Origin: Piscirickettsiaceae bacterium
GTDB lineage: Bacteria > Pseudomonadota > Gammaproteobacteria > Nitrosococcales > Methylophagaceae
Direction of reading: 5' to 3'
DNA: 64,000 nucleotides
Assembly (NCBI GenBank): GCA_024685975.1
Contig: JAIBDZ010000003.1
Location: forward strand, 1 to 64,000
The notes under the pieces were generated by a model. That model did no database searches, was not told the origin of the DNA, and saw only the letters and a list, made by a program, of their open reading frames with translations. The position numbers and the translations under genes were made by a program. Of this stretch, positions 28,076 through 37,136 are shown piece after piece. How positions within the stretch are numbered: the stretch's first letter is position 1; each line of letters opens with the position of its first letter.

Positions 28076-28815
28076 TAATGCACCCTCCCCTCTAGCAAGT
28101 CTTCTGCTAATGAATAAAAGTCTTTTGCTCCTTGCCCTGTTTGTTGGTAATCAAAAACCGCTTTTTGCTGTTCTTGACTTCGCATAATCGCGCTATTGTA
28201 ATGCACTGTCGTGGCCAATACCCGTTTTGGAAATGCCGCTTTTATAGCTGTCATAATAGCTTTTGATAATACTGACGTCGAATCATATTGTGTCATCGTC
28301 AACCATAACTTAGCACCACCTGATAATCGCTTTAATTGTTTAAATAATTGAATCGACTTCACCATTCCCTCTGCAGACAAATAACTTGTCGTTGTAGGAA
28401 TAATCACTTCGTCAGCAGCCAATAACGCGCTCAACATAGGCAAGCCTGGTTCGGTTGGACAGTCAATTAAAATAAAATCCTGCTCTGCCATGGTATCAAT
28501 CATATGTTTTAATTTATACCCTTGTTTTAATGCCATTTTTTCTGTTTTTTCACCTAATCGTGAGTCAGCAGGAATCAAATTAAAACCTGCAGCCAGTGAA
28601 TGAGTTACCTGTGATAAGGCTTTAGCATCTTGTAAGACCTGAGTAATACCTTGTTCCGGCGCAACATTACAGGATCGTGTCAGCTGAGCCGAAGGGTCCA
28701 TATCAATGAGAGTAACCTGTTGGTGCATTAAGGCTAAAGCATACCCAAGGTTATACGTCATCACTGTTTTACCGACTTGTGCTTGTTGGTTCATAATTGC
28801 AATTACTCTTGCCAC
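28075..28815 (-). CDS. ParA/MinD-like ATPase with altered deviant Walker A motif
   Basis: This 246-residue protein has the ParA fold: N-terminal VIAIMNQQAQVGKTVMTYNL, Walker A' LIDMDPSAQL, Walker B-like FILIDCPTEPG, and C-terminal helices. The usual KGGVGKTT is replaced by QAQVGKTV: the signature lysine is Gln11 and both glycines are changed, although the P-loop Gly15-Lys16-Thr17 remains. The start is GTG with GGGCGATAA upstream. ParA-like proteins (ParC) place chemosensory arrays at the flagellated pole in other gammaproteobacteria. The substitution suggests altered dimerisation or loss of ATP hydrolysis; this is inference. Confidence 0.88.
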   Translation of the reverse strand: MARVIAIMNQQAQVGKTVMTYNLGYALALMHQQVTLIDMDPSAQLTRSCNVAPEQGITQVLQDAKALSQVTHSLAAGFNLIPADSRLGEKTEKMALKQGYKLKHMIDTMAEQDFILIDCPTEPGLPMLSALLAADEVIIPTTTSYLSAEGMVKSIQLFKQLKRLSGGAKLWLTMTQYDSTSVLSKAIMTAIKAAFPKRVLATTVHYNSAIMRSQEQQKAVFDYQQTGQGAKDFYSLAEDLLEGRVH

Positions 28816-28835
28816 TGTTTATCGCCCAAGACCAT

Positions 28836-29312
28836 TCAAGCTAATGCCTGATGATTCAGCAAAAAATGAAGATCAAGGATTCTCACCATGGAATTTTGTT
28901 TTGAGAATAAGCCGGTCACTGCTTTAGCTGCCCTGTTGTCACCTAAATTTGGAGCTGGTTTAATCACCGAGTTCATGACTTCCTCACTCTCTAAAATAGT
29001 ATCAACCACCAACCCAGCATGGCGTTGAGAATGTTGTTCATCAAAGCTTGTCACGATAATAATAATGGTCGAATCAGAATATGAGGTATCCACACAGCCA
29101 AACCAGGTTCTCAAGTCGATCACCGGTACAATATCGCCATGTAAATTCATCACACCACACAAGTAAGATGGCGTATGGGGTACAGGAGTCACGCCAGACC
29201 AACGCTGGAAATCATTGATTTGCAGCATATCCATCGCAAAAACCTCATTCCCAACCTGAAAAGTTAAGTAATGAATTTTATTGGCCGACGCCTTGTGAGA
29301 TAAATCCGTCAA
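28836..29312 (-). CDS. CheW-like adaptor protein
   Basis: This 158-residue single CheW domain couples receptors to CheA. Seen features are the N-terminal strand HYLTFQVGNEVFAMDMLQI, the TPSYLCGVMNLHGDIVPVIDLRTWFG core with the conserved Arg, and HAGLVVDTILESEEV. It begins with a TTG that overlaps the stop of the CheA-like gene (TTGA). No other start fits the domain boundary, and AAAGGATGG lies upstream. Being translationally coupled to the CheA-like gene, it probably forms a complex with it. Confidence 0.9.
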   Translation of the reverse strand: MTDLSHKASANKIHYLTFQVGNEVFAMDMLQINDFQRWSGVTPVPHTPSYLCGVMNLHGDIVPVIDLRTWFGCVDTSYSDSTIIIIVTSFDEQHSQRHAGLVVDTILESEEVMNSVIKPAPNLGDNRAAKAVTGLFSKQNSMVRILDLHFLLNHQALA

Positions 29313-31060
29313 GACACGCCATCCTTTGACTGAGCTTGCCGATATAATGCCGTCACACCAGCAAGGTCTAAGGCTAAGATAACGTGTCCATCGTCTAAAA
29401 CTGTTGCCCCTGCAATGCCCGTCACTGTCTGATAATGCGTCTCAAGCGGTTTCACCATGACTTGTTGTTGTTTAATCACATCTGTCACCAGCATGGCAAT
29501 GCGTTCATGTTGAACCTCAACTACGAGTACGACATCCGCATCAGCTCTGTCGCTATCATGGAGCAATTGATTGAGCCTTATAAGTGGTAAATACTGCCCT
29601 TCATATTGATATACCTCTCCTAATTGCGCGATAGTTTCACACTGCCCTTGATCATAGGTCATCGCTTCCACAATATCCGCTGCAGGCAACACATATTGAT
29701 AACCCGCGATATCAACAAACTGGCCATCAATGAAGGAATCCACATTCGGCAGTGTTATCACAAACGATGACCCTTCAGCTTCTTGGGCCTTGACCTGTAT
29801 TGTTCCACCTAATGACATGAGATCAGCTTGAATAATGTGGAAAACACTATCTTCTTGATCCTCTATGGCTAATCCTGCGCCGTCATTCGTTATCTCGATA
29901 TTAAGATGATTTTGTTGATAACTTACTTTTAGCGTGATGGTCGCATTATCTGGTTTACCCGCGAGCCGACGCTGATCGATAGTCTCAATCTGCTCTGTCA
30001 GCATATACCGCGTAAGTTTAGTGATAACCGGCGTCAACATATTTAATTGTGCTGCATCCAGCTGTACATCGGCCCCTAATAGCAGGCCATCAATAGGGGA
30101 CTTGACCTCTTGTTTTACCCTATCAATTTCATCCATCATGACACGAAATAATTGACGAGTTGAGGCTACGCGCATGCGCCCTAACATCATCTGCATCGCT
30201 TGAATGATGTCACGACATTGTTGTAAACCATCATCTAAGCGAGCGGAAGGACTTAAGTGCTTTTGATCTATGTAAAATGTCGTATGAACGGCCATCAGGT
30301 CTGTCAGTAGACCTTGTATAGCGGCTACATTGTCAGCATCTGTTTCTACCTCATCATCTCGATGATGTATCACCTCAAGTGGCTGAGATGACAATGCGGT
30401 GATTTGATAATGACCATGATCTCTAAGCGGCGATAATATCTCTATCAATTCACCCCGTGAGATAGTGCCCGTCAGATGCAATGTCCAAGATAGATAACAT
30501 GACGCAGGATCATAATCGAAAAACGGTGGTAATGATGTCAGATCTACGTCAACACGCAGTTCACCCAAGGATGATAATTGCTGAAAAAGCTCAATTAATG
30601 GCTCACCTTGTTGCAATAACGTGGCTTCTGGTGCGATTTCTATCTGCCATATTTTATCTACAGTAGGATTCTCAAACCATAGACATGGCCGCAAAGCAAC
30701 ATCGTGATCAGCCGTCACCATATCATCCATGATGACTTCATCTTCTACAGCTGCGCTGAGAGTCATCATGGTATCTATTGCCGTCAATATGGCTGTTTTC
30801 ACATCATGCTGCACATAATGTGCTTCTGAGATCTCCAACAATAACGCACTCATTGAGCTAGCGAGTTGCTCTAATTCGACTGATGCCACTTCCATCGCGA
30901 TCTGTTTAATCTCCGCCATGACAAGTAATGATGATGACACCATGGCTTCGTCTGGTTTAGATTCATCAATTTGCTGCCATTGTAATGACATCTCAGACAA
31001 CTGATGACGACATGTCGCTAATAACGCGTTGTGGCGTGATGATAAAGTATTAGTCATCAT
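29309..31060 (-). CDS. CheA-like protein, apparent pseudokinase
   Basis: This 583-residue protein is recognisable as CheA by its helical N-terminal P1-like part (about 35-100), the dimerisation/ATPase-like region (about 275-440; GRMRVASTRQLFRVMMDEI, RRLAGKPDNATITLKV, LGGTIQVKAQEAEGSSFVITLP) and a C-terminal CheW-like P5 domain (about 440-570). By eye, the P1 phospho-acceptor His is replaced near Glu50. The N-box HLxRNxxDHG becomes KLTRYMLTEQ (Asn to Tyr352, His to Lys348), and the GRGxG loop of the ATP lid is gone, while NDGAG (392-396) is kept. It is therefore probably a structural or regulatory scaffold. It lies between a STAS gene and cheW. Confidence 0.85.
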   Translation of the reverse strand: MMTNTLSSRHNALLATCRHQLSEMSLQWQQIDESKPDEAMVSSSLLVMAEIKQIAMEVASVELEQLASSMSALLLEISEAHYVQHDVKTAILTAIDTMMTLSAAVEDEVIMDDMVTADHDVALRPCLWFENPTVDKIWQIEIAPEATLLQQGEPLIELFQQLSSLGELRVDVDLTSLPPFFDYDPASCYLSWTLHLTGTISRGELIEILSPLRDHGHYQITALSSQPLEVIHHRDDEVETDADNVAAIQGLLTDLMAVHTTFYIDQKHLSPSARLDDGLQQCRDIIQAMQMMLGRMRVASTRQLFRVMMDEIDRVKQEVKSPIDGLLLGADVQLDAAQLNMLTPVITKLTRYMLTEQIETIDQRRLAGKPDNATITLKVSYQQNHLNIEITNDGAGLAIEDQEDSVFHIIQADLMSLGGTIQVKAQEAEGSSFVITLPNVDSFIDGQFVDIAGYQYVLPAADIVEAMTYDQGQCETIAQLGEVYQYEGQYLPLIRLNQLLHDSDRADADVVLVVEVQHERIAMLVTDVIKQQQVMVKPLETHYQTVTGIAGATVLDDGHVILALDLAGVTALYRQAQSKDGVS

Positions 31061-31071
31061 AGCAGTGACAC

Positions 31072-31386
31072 TTAAGCTTCACTTGGACCATGATGCGAGG
31101 TATTCAACCCCATCGCATCAGCTAAGCCTAGTAACCTAGCTGTATTAACTAACGCTGCGCTGGGTTTACGCCATTGAATTTGTTGCTGGTAAACCGATTG
31201 TGTTGACATAAAAGCACAGCACAACTGCATGGCGGCGGCGTCAACTTGCTCTATTTTTTCACCGTCAAATATCACCGATTTACCTTCTAATAATGCGATC
31301 AATAATTTAGGGTATAAAGCACGTGCTTCCGCAAGAGTAAATGTTTTTCCACACACCATTGTTTCAATCGCTATTTGCTCTGTCAT
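31072..31386 (-). CDS. STAS-domain protein at the head of the chemosensory-like operon
   Basis: This 104-residue protein is a single STAS domain. The segment EGKSVIFDGEKIEQVDAAAMQLCCAFM aligns with the switch loop and helix of anti-sigma-factor antagonists. The phosphorylatable Ser after the Asp is replaced by Ala (Asp49-Ala50-Ala51), as also seen in STAS proteins encoded next to some cheA genes. In pseudomonads a STAS gene also lies between fliJ and fliK, alongside a PP2C response regulator and an HPt gene. It is 11 bp upstream of the CheA-like gene. Confidence 0.85.
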   Translation of the reverse strand: MTEQIAIETMVCGKTFTLAEARALYPKLLIALLEGKSVIFDGEKIEQVDAAAMQLCCAFMSTQSVYQQQIQWRKPSAALVNTARLLGLADAMGLNTSHHGPSEA

Positions 31387-31539
31387 ATTGCCACTCTATA
31401 CACTTAATTTAGGCTTGTTTTTGCCGCCTTTTATGCCCGTAATAAAAATAGATAAGAAGATAAAACAACGTAGTGCTTTGATACCAAACTACTTTTATCT
31501 ATTGTCAGCTATTTTCCGGCCAGAAGTCATTAAGGGTAA

Positions 31540-31555
31540 TGCAGAGACCATGCCA
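31540..31555 (-). promoter_or_regulatory. Sigma-54 promoter of the STAS/CheA-like/CheW/ParA/MCP operon
   Basis: The minus strand reads TGGCATGGTCTCTGCA, agreeing with TGGCACG-N4-TTGCW except at two positions, with GG and GC correctly spaced. It lies in the 200-bp gap between fliJ and the STAS gene, about 150 bp before its ATG. It ties the cassette to FleQ or FleR control. Confidence 0.75.
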
Positions 31556-31586
31556 GCAAAGAAAGCATCAGGTGTGGATGGCTTGA

Positions 31587-32036
31587 TTATTTCGATTTTC
31601 TAAACCATAGCGAGGTGTTGCGTTCGTCAGATTCTCGCTGTTCTTGTTTTAAAGCAAGCTGCGTTTCTTCTTGGTGATAACGGGTAATCAAAGATTGCAA
31701 CGCTTGCTCTCGACTATGGACCACTTTCCAAGCTTGTTGCGCTTGTTCAAGTACTGACAGACTTTGTGATACTTGTTGTTCTTGCGAACTAATCGCCCGA
31801 TCTAATTGCACTAAGAAAGCACGTAGCTCCATCACTTTTTGAACCGGCATAGCTTGGATACCTTTGCCTCTAAAGCGCATCAGATAATCTTCTCGGTATT
31901 GTTGAAGATCATTTAACTGCGCTTTATCTCTCATCCAAATTGCGTTCATTTGGCCGACTTTTGACAAGGCTTCATCACTGGCCTTTTTAGCTAATTCAGC
32001 GACGGGGGTTAAACGTTGTGATCGTTTATTGGCCAT
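31587..32036 (-). CDS. fliJ: Flagellar export chaperone FliJ
   Basis: This 149-residue, almost entirely helical, Gln/Arg-rich protein is predicted to be a coiled coil (LNDLQQYREDYLMRFRGKGI, ISSQEQQVSQSLSVLEQAQQAW). That is the form of FliJ, the central stalk of the FliI ATPase in the flagellar export apparatus. Sequence conservation in FliJ is low. The call rests on its size, coiled-coil nature and position 11 bp after fliI. It is the last gene of fliEFGHIJ before the 200-bp promoter-containing gap. Confidence 0.92.
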   Translation of the reverse strand: MANKRSQRLTPVAELAKKASDEALSKVGQMNAIWMRDKAQLNDLQQYREDYLMRFRGKGIQAMPVQKVMELRAFLVQLDRAISSQEQQVSQSLSVLEQAQQAWKVVHSREQALQSLITRYHQEETQLALKQEQRESDERNTSLWFRKSK

Positions 32037-32047
32037 ACGTTAGCTGC

Positions 32048-33442
32048 TCAATTAAACCTTGCTGGAGCCTGAACTGATTGTGTGACATTTAATTGCAGGC
32101 TGTGCTCAAGGTGAGTCAGGCTTTGATCCCAATCCGCTGCTTGATTCATCGGTTGTTGAATCAACGATTGCAAGCTTGGGAATAATTGGATCGCCTGATC
32201 AATATTAGGATCGGCACCTTGTGTATAAGCCCCAATATTAATCAAGTCTTGGTTTTGACGATAAGTAGCGTAAATTTGTTTAAATACTTGCGCTTGCTGT
32301 AAATGTTCCGGAGAGACTATTTGTGGCATTACTCGGCTTATCGACGCTTCCACATCAATCGCAGGATAGACGCCAGATTCCGCCAGCTGCCTCGACAACA
32401 CAATATGTCCATCTAAAATAGCACGCGCAGCATCGGCAACGGGATCTTGCTGATCATCACCCTCTGTCAATACTGTATAAATGGCCGTGATAGCACCACC
32501 TTTATCACCATTACCAGCCCGCTCAACCAATTGTGGTAACAATGAAAACACTGACGGTGGATACCCTTTAGTCGCGGGCGGTTCACCAATAGCCAAAGCA
32601 ATTTCACGTTGTGCTTGGGCAAAACGGGTCAATGAATCCATTAACAATAAGACTTGTTGACCTTGATCGCGAAAATACTCTGCAATGCTTGTCGCTAACA
32701 TCGCACCGTGTAATCGCATTAAAGGGGAATGATCCGCAGGGGAGGCGACAACCACTGAACGAGATAAACCTTCGTGACCTAAAATGTCTTCGATAAACTC
32801 TTTTACTTCACGGCCCCGTTCACCGATCAAACCAACGACGATCACATCGGCCTCAGTAAAACGGGTCATCATGCCTAGCAACACACTTTTACCGACACCA
32901 CTGCCTGCAAACAAACCCATACGCTGGCCGCGCCCGACACTTAATAAAGCATTAATCGCTTCAACACCAACATCAAGATGTTCTCTGACCGGTGCACGAG
33001 CAAGAGGGTTAATTGGTTCGCCATGTAATGAAACACGCGCTTTACATTTGAGCGGCCCTTTACCATCTAAAGGCTTGCCAGCACCATCAATCACTCGTCC
33101 CAACAAGCTTTCGCCGACGGGGACTTGTGAATCATTGTGAATCGGTCTGACTCGCGCGTTGGGTACCATGCCTCGAATATCACTTGTCGGCATCAAATAA
33201 AGCGTTTCACCGGCAAACCCCACGACTTCTGCTTCAATCGGTTTATTGGCTGTTTCTATTTCACATCGACTGCCAATTGGTGCCTGAAACCCAACGGCTT
33301 CTAGCGTCAATCCGACCATGCGTGTTAATCGACCTTCTATGTGTAATAGTTCAGCATTACTGTTATCGAGACGGTGTTGAAACTCGCTGAGCTGTTGACG
33401 CCACTTTGCACTACGAGGAACAAAAGACGCGCCATCAGTCAT
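32048..33442 (-). CDS. fliI: Flagellum-specific ATPase FliI
   Basis: FliI is the hexameric export ATPase, related to F1-beta. Walker A is [17 protein letters not shown]. Walker B is [42 protein letters not shown], the FliI/YscN signature. The ATG at 33442 is preferred over an upstream GTG: it overlaps the fliH stop (ATGACTGA) and has GGAGAG before it. That gives 464 aa, within the normal range. Confidence 0.97.
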   Translation of the reverse strand: MTDGASFVPRSAKWRQQLSEFQHRLDNSNAELLHIEGRLTRMVGLTLEAVGFQAPIGSRCEIETANKPIEAEVVGFAGETLYLMPTSDIRGMVPNARVRPIHNDSQVPVGESLLGRVIDGAGKPLDGKGPLKCKARVSLHGEPINPLARAPVREHLDVGVEAINALLSVGRGQRMGLFAGSGVGKSVLLGMMTRFTEADVIVVGLIGERGREVKEFIEDILGHEGLSRSVVVASPADHSPLMRLHGAMLATSIAEYFRDQGQQVLLLMDSLTRFAQAQREIALAIGEPPATKGYPPSVFSLLPQLVERAGNGDKGGAITAIYTVLTEGDDQQDPVADAARAILDGHIVLSRQLAESGVYPAIDVEASISRVMPQIVSPEHLQQAQVFKQIYATYRQNQDLINIGAYTQGADPNIDQAIQLFPSLQSLIQQPMNQAADWDQSLTHLEHSLQLNVTQSVQAPARFN

Positions 33443-34109
33443 CAATACGCTCTCCACCCAACAACGTATTAATGACTTTTTCTAATTGTGTTTCGACACT
33501 TGCATCGATCAGTGTATTGGCTGTTTCAATTCGACAACCACCACGCGTTAAGGTCGGGTCATCGATCCAGCGCCAACTGGTTTCATCATCCATAGACAAG
33601 CCTTTTTTGACGATATCACTGTCTTGAGGGTGCAGATAAATACTGATTTTACGATCATTCATCGGCAAAATGGCTAGCGCTGCTCGCACAGCACCAATAA
33701 CATGTTCCGGCTCTTGCTTTAGCTCTCGTCGAATCACTTGCCTTGCAATCGTGGTTACCAATGAGACAATATCGCGTTCCATTTCGACATCTAAGTTTTC
33801 TAATGGCGAATTTAATGTCGTTAAAATATGTTGCAAGTGGGTTAATTTAGCCGTGACATCTTTTTTGCCGGTTTCAAAACCTGCTTGATAGCCGGCAGAT
33901 TGTCCTTGCTTATACCCAGCTTGATATCCTTCTTGTTGCGCTTGTTTTTGTAGTCCTTCAATCGCTTCTATCGATAGATATTCATGTGGTTTGCCTTTCA
34001 CATCTTCCACAGAAACAACATGGGGAGCTTGCCACCGTTGATATTGTGTCAGCTCATCTTCTGATATGACATCTTTTTGGCGAGTCACTAACTCATCAGA
34101 GAAACTCAT
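33435..34109 (-). CDS. fliH: Flagellar assembly protein FliH
   Basis: This negative regulator and stator of FliI links the ATPase to the C ring. It has the glycine repeat [24 protein letters not shown] (GxxxG type, about 77-100) typical of FliH, and a C-terminal V-ATPase E-subunit-like part ([30 protein letters not shown]). I chose the ATG at 34109 with GGAGGAGG upstream rather than the GTG five codons before. It overlaps fliG by 14 bp and fliI by 8 bp, consistent with coupled translation. Confidence 0.95.
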   Translation of the reverse strand: MSFSDELVTRQKDVISEDELTQYQRWQAPHVVSVEDVKGKPHEYLSIEAIEGLQKQAQQEGYQAGYKQGQSAGYQAGFETGKKDVTAKLTHLQHILTTLNSPLENLDVEMERDIVSLVTTIARQVIRRELKQEPEHVIGAVRAALAILPMNDRKISIYLHPQDSDIVKKGLSMDDETSWRWIDDPTLTRGGCRIETANTLIDASVETQLEKVINTLLGGERIDD

Positions 34110-35106
34110 CGGCGCCTCCTCCACCTAACATGATTTCACCTTTATCAGACAACTCTCTTGCCGCGGTTAAGATGGCTTTTTGCGCTGTTTCGACATCGCT
34201 GACACGGACAGGGCCACTCGCTTCCAGATCATCTCTTAACATTTCTGCTGCTCGTGATGACATATTATTGAAGAATTTCTCTTTCAGCTCATCATCACAG
34301 CCTTTCATTGCAACCATCAATTGATCTGTCTGGATTTCACGCATCAAGCTTTGAATACCACGGTCATCGACATCAATTAAGTTTTCAAAGACAAACATCA
34401 AGTCTTCAATATTTTGGCCTAAATCAGGCTCTGCTTCTTTGATAGTTTCCATAATAGAAGCTTCGGCACTCGTTTCGACAAAATTCAAAATATCGGCAGC
34501 GGTTTTGAGGCCACCCACTTGTGTAGTTTGCCCACCAGAAGTACCGCTAAACTGCTTTTCAAGAATGGCATTCAATTCCGTCAACGCTGTCGGTTGAACC
34601 CCATCTAATGTCGCAATTCTTAATAAAATATTGGATTGATCTCGTTCAGGAAACATACTCAAGACCTCTGCAGCCTGATCGGGTTCTAAAAATGAACAGA
34701 CGATAGCAATGATTTGCGGATGTTCCATTTTGATGACTTCATAGATGCCACGTGCATCCATCCACTTTAACTGTTCAAGCCCAGAGGTATTGCCGCCAGA
34801 CAAAATACGGTCTAATACGCTGGTCGCTTTATCTTCCCCTAATGCGTTCACTAACATGCCTCTCACATAATCGTGAGAACCAATACCAAGCCCTGTTTGC
34901 TCTTCAACCGTCGTCACAAAGGTGTCTAATACTTGCTGAACCTCATCTCGCGAGACATTATTCAGTGATGCCATCATTTGGCCTACTTTTTGAACTTCTT
35001 TTGGCGCCATATGCCTGAGCACAGCCGCCGCTTCTTGTTCACCGATTGAGCGAAGAAAGACTGCCGCTTTTTCAGTTCCTGACAAAGTACGATTTTGTTC
35101 AGCCAT
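34096..35106 (-). CDS. fliG: Flagellar motor switch protein FliG
   Basis: This 336-residue rotor protein bridges the MS ring and FliM and interacts with the stator. It has an N-terminal FliF-binding part (LSGTEKAAVFLRSIGEQEAAAVLRHM) and a middle domain with the EHPQ motif (MEHPQIIAIVCSFL). The C-terminal torque helix is FVFENLIDVDDRGIQSLMREIQTDQLMVAMKGCDDELKEKFFNNMSSRAAEML, with the charged residues in place. It starts at the fliF stop (1-base overlap). Confidence 0.98.
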   Translation of the reverse strand: MAEQNRTLSGTEKAAVFLRSIGEQEAAAVLRHMAPKEVQKVGQMMASLNNVSRDEVQQVLDTFVTTVEEQTGLGIGSHDYVRGMLVNALGEDKATSVLDRILSGGNTSGLEQLKWMDARGIYEVIKMEHPQIIAIVCSFLEPDQAAEVLSMFPERDQSNILLRIATLDGVQPTALTELNAILEKQFSGTSGGQTTQVGGLKTAADILNFVETSAEASIMETIKEAEPDLGQNIEDLMFVFENLIDVDDRGIQSLMREIQTDQLMVAMKGCDDELKEKFFNNMSSRAAEMLRDDLEASGPVRVSDVETAQKAILTAARELSDKGEIMLGGGGADEFL

Positions 35107-36761
35107 TATGATTCACTCGCTGTCCAGTTTTTAACCACTTGAGCCACCAAAGCCGGATCTTGTTGAACCAGGCTTCGAACATTACTCAATAACCCTTCCA
35201 TATCTTCTGCACCTGTGACAATTTTATCTTCCCGGTTAGTGCTTTGTGTCGCCGACAGTAAGTTTTTCACCGCCGCTTCTGACTCAGGATCAATCGCCAC
35301 TTTATTCAAATCTTTAAAAGCTGGGCGAATCACGAATAACACGATAAATAAGATCACTAACCCGCCGAGGACTTGCTTTGCAATATCCCATACCCAAGCT
35401 TGCTCCCAAATAGGCATTTCTGGCAAGGCTTCTTCGACAACAGGGGGGATAAAGGGCGCATTCACCACATTTAAGCTATCGCCTCGCGCGGCATCGAAAC
35501 CTATAGCATCCATCACTAAAGCATTAATTCTAGTCATTTCCGCTTCACTCAATGGTGTTGATGTCTCCTCACCAATTTGCCGTTTTTCATCCACTAACAC
35601 CGCAACGCTTAATTTACGTATCGTGCCTGGCGCGGTACGAGTGTGACTAATCGTGCGATCTAATTCAAAGTTACGGGTGCTTTGCTTGCTACTACTAGTG
35701 GGGGTTACGGGTGCGATGTTTTCTCCATCATTGGCTTCTAATGTATCCGCGGTTCGTCCATCTAGAGGAGGTTGGTTGGTCAATGCTCCTGGAATACCTA
35801 ACGCTTGTGATGCTGAGCCAGTTCGGCTTTCTTCCTGCGTTTGTTCGCTTCGCATCGCGGCACTATCTGGATTATAACTTTCCAATGTTCGCTCTGTCAT
35901 GGTGAAGTCAACATCAGCGACGACTTGTGCTTTAACACCACCGACACCCACAATTGGCGTGAGAATATCTTCTATTCGTTGAATATATTTTTGTTCAAGT
36001 TTCTGAGCGTATTGCAATTGTGTATCGCTCATCATCAAACCTTCATCACGATCCGGTTGGGTCAGTAAGTTACCGCGCTGATCGACAATCGTGACATCTT
36101 CATTAGACATATTGGCCACGCTTGATGCCACCATATGGGTAATCGCATCCACTTGACCAGACTCAAGCTTACGACCTGCATATAAATTCACCACAACAGA
36201 GGCACTAGGTGGTTTACGTTCGCGGACAAAAACAGATTGTTTCGGAATCGCTAAATGCACTCGTGCACTTCTGACCGTGTAAATTTCTGAGATTGAGCGA
36301 GATAGCTCTTCTTCCATCGCATGTTGATAACGGGCCCGTTCAATGAATTGGCTTGTACCAAACCCTTGGTCTTGGTTTAGCATTTCCATACCGAGCGAAG
36401 CACTTCTAGGCAACCCTTCTGCCGCCAGCGTCATTTTGAGGGATTGTACTTTTGATGCCGGTACCATAATCGCACCACTCGACGGATCCAATTTGTAGTC
36501 AACATTCGATTGCTGCAATACAGCAACAATTTCTGAGGACTCTTTAGCTTGTAGCTCACTAAATAACACTTGATAGTTCGGTGTCTGTGACCACATCAAC
36601 ACATAACCACCGATAGCAATACTGGCTGCTATCGCCAATAAAAAGGCAATCTGCTTCATCACTGACTGCCGTGATACATTCGATTGCATGATCCCTAAAG
36701 GCGTCGTTGGTACTGGTATGACTGGGGCGGCCGTATTAGCAGTAGCAGGTGCGTTTTCCAT
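35106..36761 (-). CDS. fliF: Flagellar MS-ring protein FliF
   Basis: This 551-residue inner-membrane ring has a first helix at about 38-58 and a second at about 455-475. The N-terminal YscJ-like ring-building motif comprises NYQVLFSELQAKESSEIVAVLQQSNVDYKLD and GLPRSASLGMEML. ERARYQHAMEEELSRSISEI and VRSARVHLAIPKQSVFVRERKPPSASVVV are family hallmarks, and the extreme C-terminus binds FliG. Length is normal. It follows fliE after 34 bp. Confidence 0.98.
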   Translation of the reverse strand: MENAPATANTAAPVIPVPTTPLGIMQSNVSRQSVMKQIAFLLAIAASIAIGGYVLMWSQTPNYQVLFSELQAKESSEIVAVLQQSNVDYKLDPSSGAIMVPASKVQSLKMTLAAEGLPRSASLGMEMLNQDQGFGTSQFIERARYQHAMEEELSRSISEIYTVRSARVHLAIPKQSVFVRERKPPSASVVVNLYAGRKLESGQVDAITHMVASSVANMSNEDVTIVDQRGNLLTQPDRDEGLMMSDTQLQYAQKLEQKYIQRIEDILTPIVGVGGVKAQVVADVDFTMTERTLESYNPDSAAMRSEQTQEESRTGSASQALGIPGALTNQPPLDGRTADTLEANDGENIAPVTPTSSSKQSTRNFELDRTISHTRTAPGTIRKLSVAVLVDEKRQIGEETSTPLSEAEMTRINALVMDAIGFDAARGDSLNVVNAPFIPPVVEEALPEMPIWEQAWVWDIAKQVLGGLVILFIVLFVIRPAFKDLNKVAIDPESEAAVKNLLSATQSTNREDKIVTGAEDMEGLLSNVRSLVQQDPALVAQVVKNWTASES

Positions 36762-36795
36762 AATACTTACTCTTTATTATCTGACAAACTAGAAT

Positions 36796-37125
36796 TTAAA
36801 TGCTCATTCTCATGATTTCTTCATAAGCACTGACCAGCTTATTTCGAACTTGCACAGTTGCTTCAAACGCCACTGATGCCTTTTGAGACGCTATCATGGC
36901 ATCAGCTAATGTCACGTTCGGATCACCCATTTCAAAAGCTGTTTTTAATTTGCCAGATGTTTGTTGAACTTCATTCACTTGGTCAACGGCTGATTTCATC
37001 ATTTTGGTGAAATCAACGGTTTGACTGTCAGATGTCGCATTGTTTGTTGGCATGACATTTTGACTCGCTTGCGCTTGTGCTGCTCGCATATGAGTCAATA
37101 ACTGGTTAGGATCAATACTATTCAT
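36796..37125 (-). CDS. fliE: Flagellar hook-basal body complex protein FliE
   Basis: This 109-residue rod-base protein joins the MS ring to the rod. The C-terminal half (VNEVQQTSGKLKTAFEMGDPNVTLADAMIASQKASVAFEATVQVRNKLVSAYEEIMRMSI) is the conserved FliE domain, including the ending EIMRM. It comes 11 bp after fleR, so the structural operon fliEFGHIJ appears to be read from the fleSR promoter or from an internal site that I could not see. Confidence 0.96.
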   Translation of the reverse strand: MNSIDPNQLLTHMRAAQAQASQNVMPTNNATSDSQTVDFTKMMKSAVDQVNEVQQTSGKLKTAFEMGDPNVTLADAMIASQKASVAFEATVQVRNKLVSAYEEIMRMSI

Positions 37126-37136
37126 GTTCTCTCTCC

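Noticed and set aside
31387-31586. A small gene in the fliJ-STAS gap
   Set aside because: No frame with a start and ribosome-binding site; the interval is better explained as a promoter region.
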